A DNA stretch of 64,000 nucleotides from Bacteroidales bacterium (GTDB taxonomy: Bacteria > Bacteroidota > Bacteroidia > Bacteroidales > UBA3663): NCBI GenBank assembly GCA_024694125.1, contig JAILKE010000038.1:1-64000 (forward strand). Direction: 5' to 3'. A program made the translations under genes and the position numbers. Under the pieces are notes generated by a model. It had not been told where the DNA came from and ran no database searches. It saw nothing but the letters and a program-made list of their open reading frames with translations. Shown one piece after another: positions 61,233 through 64,000 of the stretch (within the stretch, counting starts at the first letter, position 1; the number at the start of each line of letters is the position of its first letter).

Positions 61233-62681
61233 ATGAAATCTTACATCTTTTCCTTGATAGCAGCCTTGATGCTCATATCAGTACCAGGACAGTCAGCAGA
61301 GAAACCCTGGAAACACGGACAACTGCAGGTATCGGCCAATCAACGTTACCTACAGCATGCAGACGGCACTCCTTTCTTCTGGTTGGGAGAGACGGGCTGG
61401 CTCATGCCCGAACGACTCAATCGCGACGAAGTGACCTACTATCTCTCCGAGTGCAGTCGTAATGGCTACAATGTCGTACAGATTCAGACCATCAACGGAG
61501 TGCCTGCATACAATTGTTACGGAGCATCATCTCATCCAGCCGGCTATGACTTCTCCGTCATTGATCAGCAAGGCTATGGTTACTGGCAGCATATGGACCA
61601 CATCGTACGCACGGCTGAACGCTTCGGCATCTACATCGGTATGGTTTGCATCTGGGGCAACGTGGTCAAGTCTGGCGCTATGGATACCATCCAGGCTCGC
61701 CAATACGGCACCTTCCTCGCCGAACGCTACAAGGATTCGCCCAATATCGTCTGGATCATAGGCGGTGACATACAGGGCTACCACAAGACAGCGGAATGGG
61801 AAACACTGGCTCGTACCATCCGTGCCATTGACCCTAATCACGTGATGACCTTCCACCCACGCGGACGTACCTGTTCGGCCACGTGGTTCAATGATGCTGA
61901 ATGGCTCGATTTCAATATGTTCCAATCAGGACATCGCCGTTATGGACAACGCAACGGAGATGGAGACTACACCATTGCCGAAGATACCGAAGAGGACAAC
62001 TGGCAGTACGTTGAAACAGCCATGAAACTGCCCCGCATCAAGCCGATTCTGGACGGCGAACCATCGTACGAACGTATTCCTCAGGGACTGCACGACGTGA
62101 CACAGCCTCAATGGACAGCAGCAGACTGTCGCCGTTATGCCTGGTGGTCCGTGTTGGCTGGCAGTTGTGGTCATACCTATGGCAACAATGCCCTGATGCA
62201 ATTCTACCGTCCAGGCATCACTGGTGCCTATGGTTGTTCCACTCCTTGGTACGAAGCCATCCACGACCCTGGTTTCCGTCAGATGCGCTATGTCAAGGAC
62301 TTGATGCTGCACCTTCCCTATATGGACCGTGTACCTGACCAGAGTGTACTGGTCGGCGAATATGGTACCCGCTACGAGCGCCCTATCGCCAGCCGTGGCA
62401 AGGACTACATCGTAGCCTATACCTATACAGGTCAAACCTTGACGCTTGATCTAACCAAGATTTCGGGCAAGCGCAAACAGGCCTGGTGGTATAATCCTGC
62501 AGACGGCACACTCTCATACATCGACGAAGTCAAGAGCAGCAACAAGCACTCCTTCAAACCTGATGTAAATCCAGGCGAAGGCAATGACCGCGCGCTCATC
62601 ATCATCGATGCAGCACGAGCCAAGCAATTAGGTTGGACAGCCGAAATGACTGAGTTCAATGAAGAAAATGATGAAAAATAA
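61233..62681 (+). CDS. Glycoside hydrolase family 140-like (DUF4038), putative apiosidase
   Basis: 482 residues from MKSYIFSLIAALMLISVPGQSA (signal peptide), ATG 61233. DUF4038 catalytic barrel: LQVSANQRYLQHADGTPFFWLGETGWLMPERL, YNVVQIQTINGVP, SPNIVWIIGGDIQGYHK, MTFHPRGRT, ILDGEPSYERIP and AWWSVLAGSCGHTYGNNALMQF; then the C-terminal putative collagen-binding-like beta domain (VLVGEYGTRYERPIASRGKDYIVAYTYTGQ). GH140 enzymes cleave apiose-rhamnose links in RG-II side chains. Located 152 bases after the GH95 gene, same strand. Confidence 0.88.
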   Translation: MKSYIFSLIAALMLISVPGQSAEKPWKHGQLQVSANQRYLQHADGTPFFWLGETGWLMPERLNRDEVTYYLSECSRNGYNVVQIQTINGVPAYNCYGASSHPAGYDFSVIDQQGYGYWQHMDHIVRTAERFGIYIGMVCIWGNVVKSGAMDTIQARQYGTFLAERYKDSPNIVWIIGGDIQGYHKTAEWETLARTIRAIDPNHVMTFHPRGRTCSATWFNDAEWLDFNMFQSGHRRYGQRNGDGDYTIAEDTEEDNWQYVETAMKLPRIKPILDGEPSYERIPQGLHDVTQPQWTAADCRRYAWWSVLAGSCGHTYGNNALMQFYRPGITGAYGCSTPWYEAIHDPGFRQMRYVKDLMLHLPYMDRVPDQSVLVGEYGTRYERPIASRGKDYIVAYTYTGQTLTLDLTKISGKRKQAWWYNPADGTLSYIDEVKSSNKHSFKPDVNPGEGNDRALIIIDAARAKQLGWTAEMTEFNEENDEK

Positions 62682-62739
62682 GTAATTGACTATTGGACAA
62701 TTTACTATTTACAATTTATTTGGCCATTTAGTAATTTAG

Positions 62740-62834
62740 TTATTTTCAGTCAGTTGTTTTTCAGTTAGTTGATTTTTCAATTTTCAATTGTTAATTGTTA
62801 ACTTTTAATTATTAATTTAATTGATTTATCAATT
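62740..62834. repeat. AATTGTTAATTGTTAAC word spacer
   Basis: CAGTTAGTTG and AATTG words fill the gap before the ATPase gene; the same type as at 39285, 57205 and 61130. Confidence 0.5.
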
Positions 62835-63662
62835 ATGTCTTCCGTTCGCATCACAGACATCGACATCCGCACAATGTGGGGTGACACGACGATTTCGTGG
62901 CACAACCTGGACCCGCAGATCAATATCATTGTGGGTCAGAATGGTTTTGGCAAGACCACGATGCTCAATCTAATTAAGTCAGTCCTGGTCAAGGACGACA
63001 AGTTCTGCAAGATGCTCAAGGCCTCAGTCTGCATCAAGACGACCGAGGGCGAGATGTCGTTCGATGGGCGGCGGATGCAGCACAAGCCTGCCTTTGGAGG
63101 ATTTGCCAACGTCAATTGTTTCCATTATCTCAATACCTTCGACGTACCTGCTTCGAAGAAATCCACCCTCTCGCAGTTAGGAATGTCGCTCGATGCAGTC
63201 CTGTACCAGCGCACACCATCGGTCTATAGTTTCTCGGACTACCGACTCAGCATGCTCAATGACCTGAAGACTGCATTGCAGAAACAGGAACGCATCGAGA
63301 AGTTCTTCGCCATCATCAACGAACTCTTTGCCTCAACCGGCAAGCACATTGAAATAGATGACAAGAACCGCATCATCTTCCGCAAGGGGGACATCACCAT
63401 TGAGATGGGTAATCTCTCGGCAGGTGAAAAACAAATTCTACTCCTACTCTTTACACTCTTCCTGATGGAAGACAAGCCCAATGTACTGCTCCTCGACGAA
63501 CCAGAAATATCTCTGCACGTTGAGTGGCAGGATCGACTCATTACCTTAATGCACGAACTCAATCACAACTGTCAGATCATTATGACCACCCATTCGCCCA
63601 ATATCTTTGCCGACGGTTGGGAGGACAAATTGGTCTTCATCAATGACTTGATTCAACAATGA
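62835..63662 (+). CDS. AAA/ABC-type ATPase, first gene of an ATPase-DUF4435 pair
   Basis: 275 residues, cytosolic. Walker A IIVGQNGFGKTTMLNL (about 34-48); ABC-like signature NLSAGEKQILLLLF (about 195-205); Walker B VLLLDEPEISLHVEWQ; switch His IIMTTHSPNIF. This is the compact SMC/OLD-like AAA_15/AAA_21 type. The stop overlaps the start of a DUF4435 gene (ATGA), so they act together. The pair matches the layout of AriA-AriB of the PARIS anti-phage system, although 275 residues is short for AriA. Confidence 0.88.
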   Translation: MSSVRITDIDIRTMWGDTTISWHNLDPQINIIVGQNGFGKTTMLNLIKSVLVKDDKFCKMLKASVCIKTTEGEMSFDGRRMQHKPAFGGFANVNCFHYLNTFDVPASKKSTLSQLGMSLDAVLYQRTPSVYSFSDYRLSMLNDLKTALQKQERIEKFFAIINELFASTGKHIEIDDKNRIIFRKGDITIEMGNLSAGEKQILLLLFTLFLMEDKPNVLLLDEPEISLHVEWQDRLITLMHELNHNCQIIMTTHSPNIFADGWEDKLVFINDLIQQ

Positions 63663-64000
63663 ACCTCGGACCAAGACCACAATACACGGACCAGGAAAAA
63701 TACGACTTCTACAAACTTGCCGCCAAACGCTTCAAGGCCGAGACCAGACTCTACGGCTACACCGCAGCCATACACTTGGAGAACAAGAACGATGAGGTGT
63801 TCTGGGGCAAAGTGCTCAAGCACGTCTTTCCCGACAAAAAGTTCCGCTTCATATCTGCCTCCCGCAGTATAGGAGGCAACATCACCTGTGGCTGTACGCA
63901 ATGCCTACAGTACAAGGATTTTCTCGATGACCGATTCTGGATTGCCATTGACAGCGACTACCGCTATCTCAACCAACAGCCGGACATTGATGCAAAACAC
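63659..64000 (+). CDS. DUF4435 (TOPRIM-like) protein, 5' part, cut by window end
   Basis: 114 codons open to the end of the window, starting MNLGPRPQYTDQEKYDFYKLA. The TOPRIM-like signature is visible: AAIHLENKNDEVFWGKVLKHVFPDKKFRF (conserved Glu in the first strand) and FWIAIDSDYR (DxD pair). A CGCTQC motif lies between. DUF4435 proteins act as nuclease effectors (AriB) beside ATPases in PARIS. Start overlaps the ATPase stop by 4 bases. The C-terminal part is outside the window. Confidence 0.75.
   Translation, partial: MNLGPRPQYTDQEKYDFYKLAAKRFKAETRLYGYTAAIHLENKNDEVFWGKVLKHVFPDKKFRFISASRSIGGNITCGCTQCLQYKDFLDDRFWIAIDSDYRYLNQQPDIDAKH

Overview
The window reads as chromosomal DNA of a member of the Bacteroidales, most likely Prevotellaceae or close to it. 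This rests on: promoters of the Bacteroidota type (TTG or TTTGG, about 19-20 bases, then TAnnTTTG); almost no Shine-Dalgarno sequences; type IX secretion genes (porU, porV); gldE; a complete hmu-type heme operon; very large outer-membrane barrel proteins with carboxypeptidase-regulatory-like N-termini; and intergenic DNA full of short AT-rich word repeats. The genus is inference. Coding DNA is clearly richer in G+C than the spacers.

Layout. 1-2.2 kb: an AT-rich patch with two paralogous secreted proteins beside a broken gene end and a hairpin-rich interspersed repeat. 2.2-9.5 kb, minus strand: cdaA, gldE, a family 39 glycosyltransferase, transketolase, a coiled-coil lipoprotein and rpiB. 10-12.7 kb: a small barrel-like protein and an esterase lipoprotein. 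12.8-19.9 kb: a 147-bp tandem repeat, then two paralogous outer-membrane proteins. 20-21.8 kb: a DUF2007 gene with a tRNA-like leader, a repeat island and the RNase P RNA. 22-28.6 kb: HtrA/DegP protease, PorU and PorV. 28.8-36.5 kb: an unknown anchored protein, flavodoxin, an ECF S-component/methyltransferase fusion, an OFA transporter with a divergent AraC regulator, and three small housekeeping genes on the minus strand (YfiH/PgeF, formyl-THF cyclo-ligase, AlaX).

37.8-48.2 kb is an iron/heme acquisition block: PepSY-type membrane protein, calycin-like lipoprotein, HmuR receptor, CobN-like HmuS with an unusual Met/His-rich insert, HmuT, HmuU and HmuV. 48.2-64 kb: repeats, a cyclophilin, tRNA-Glu, nrnA, a DUF4827 lipoprotein, glmM, a 5'-nucleotidase lipoprotein, an orphan FecE-like ATPase, ruvX, def, recA, a GH95-GH140 pair typical of rhamnogalacturonan-II breakdown, and, cut by the window end, an ATPase/DUF4435 pair resembling the PARIS anti-phage system.

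The most unusual content is the ECF-methyltransferase fusion, the AAA/DUF4435 pair, the HmuS insert, a three-copy hairpin repeat family, the tRNA-like leader, and several tandem arrays (147, 95, 16 and 9 bp periods). No tool was run. Family calls come from motif recognition, and coordinates of motifs and hairpins were counted by eye.
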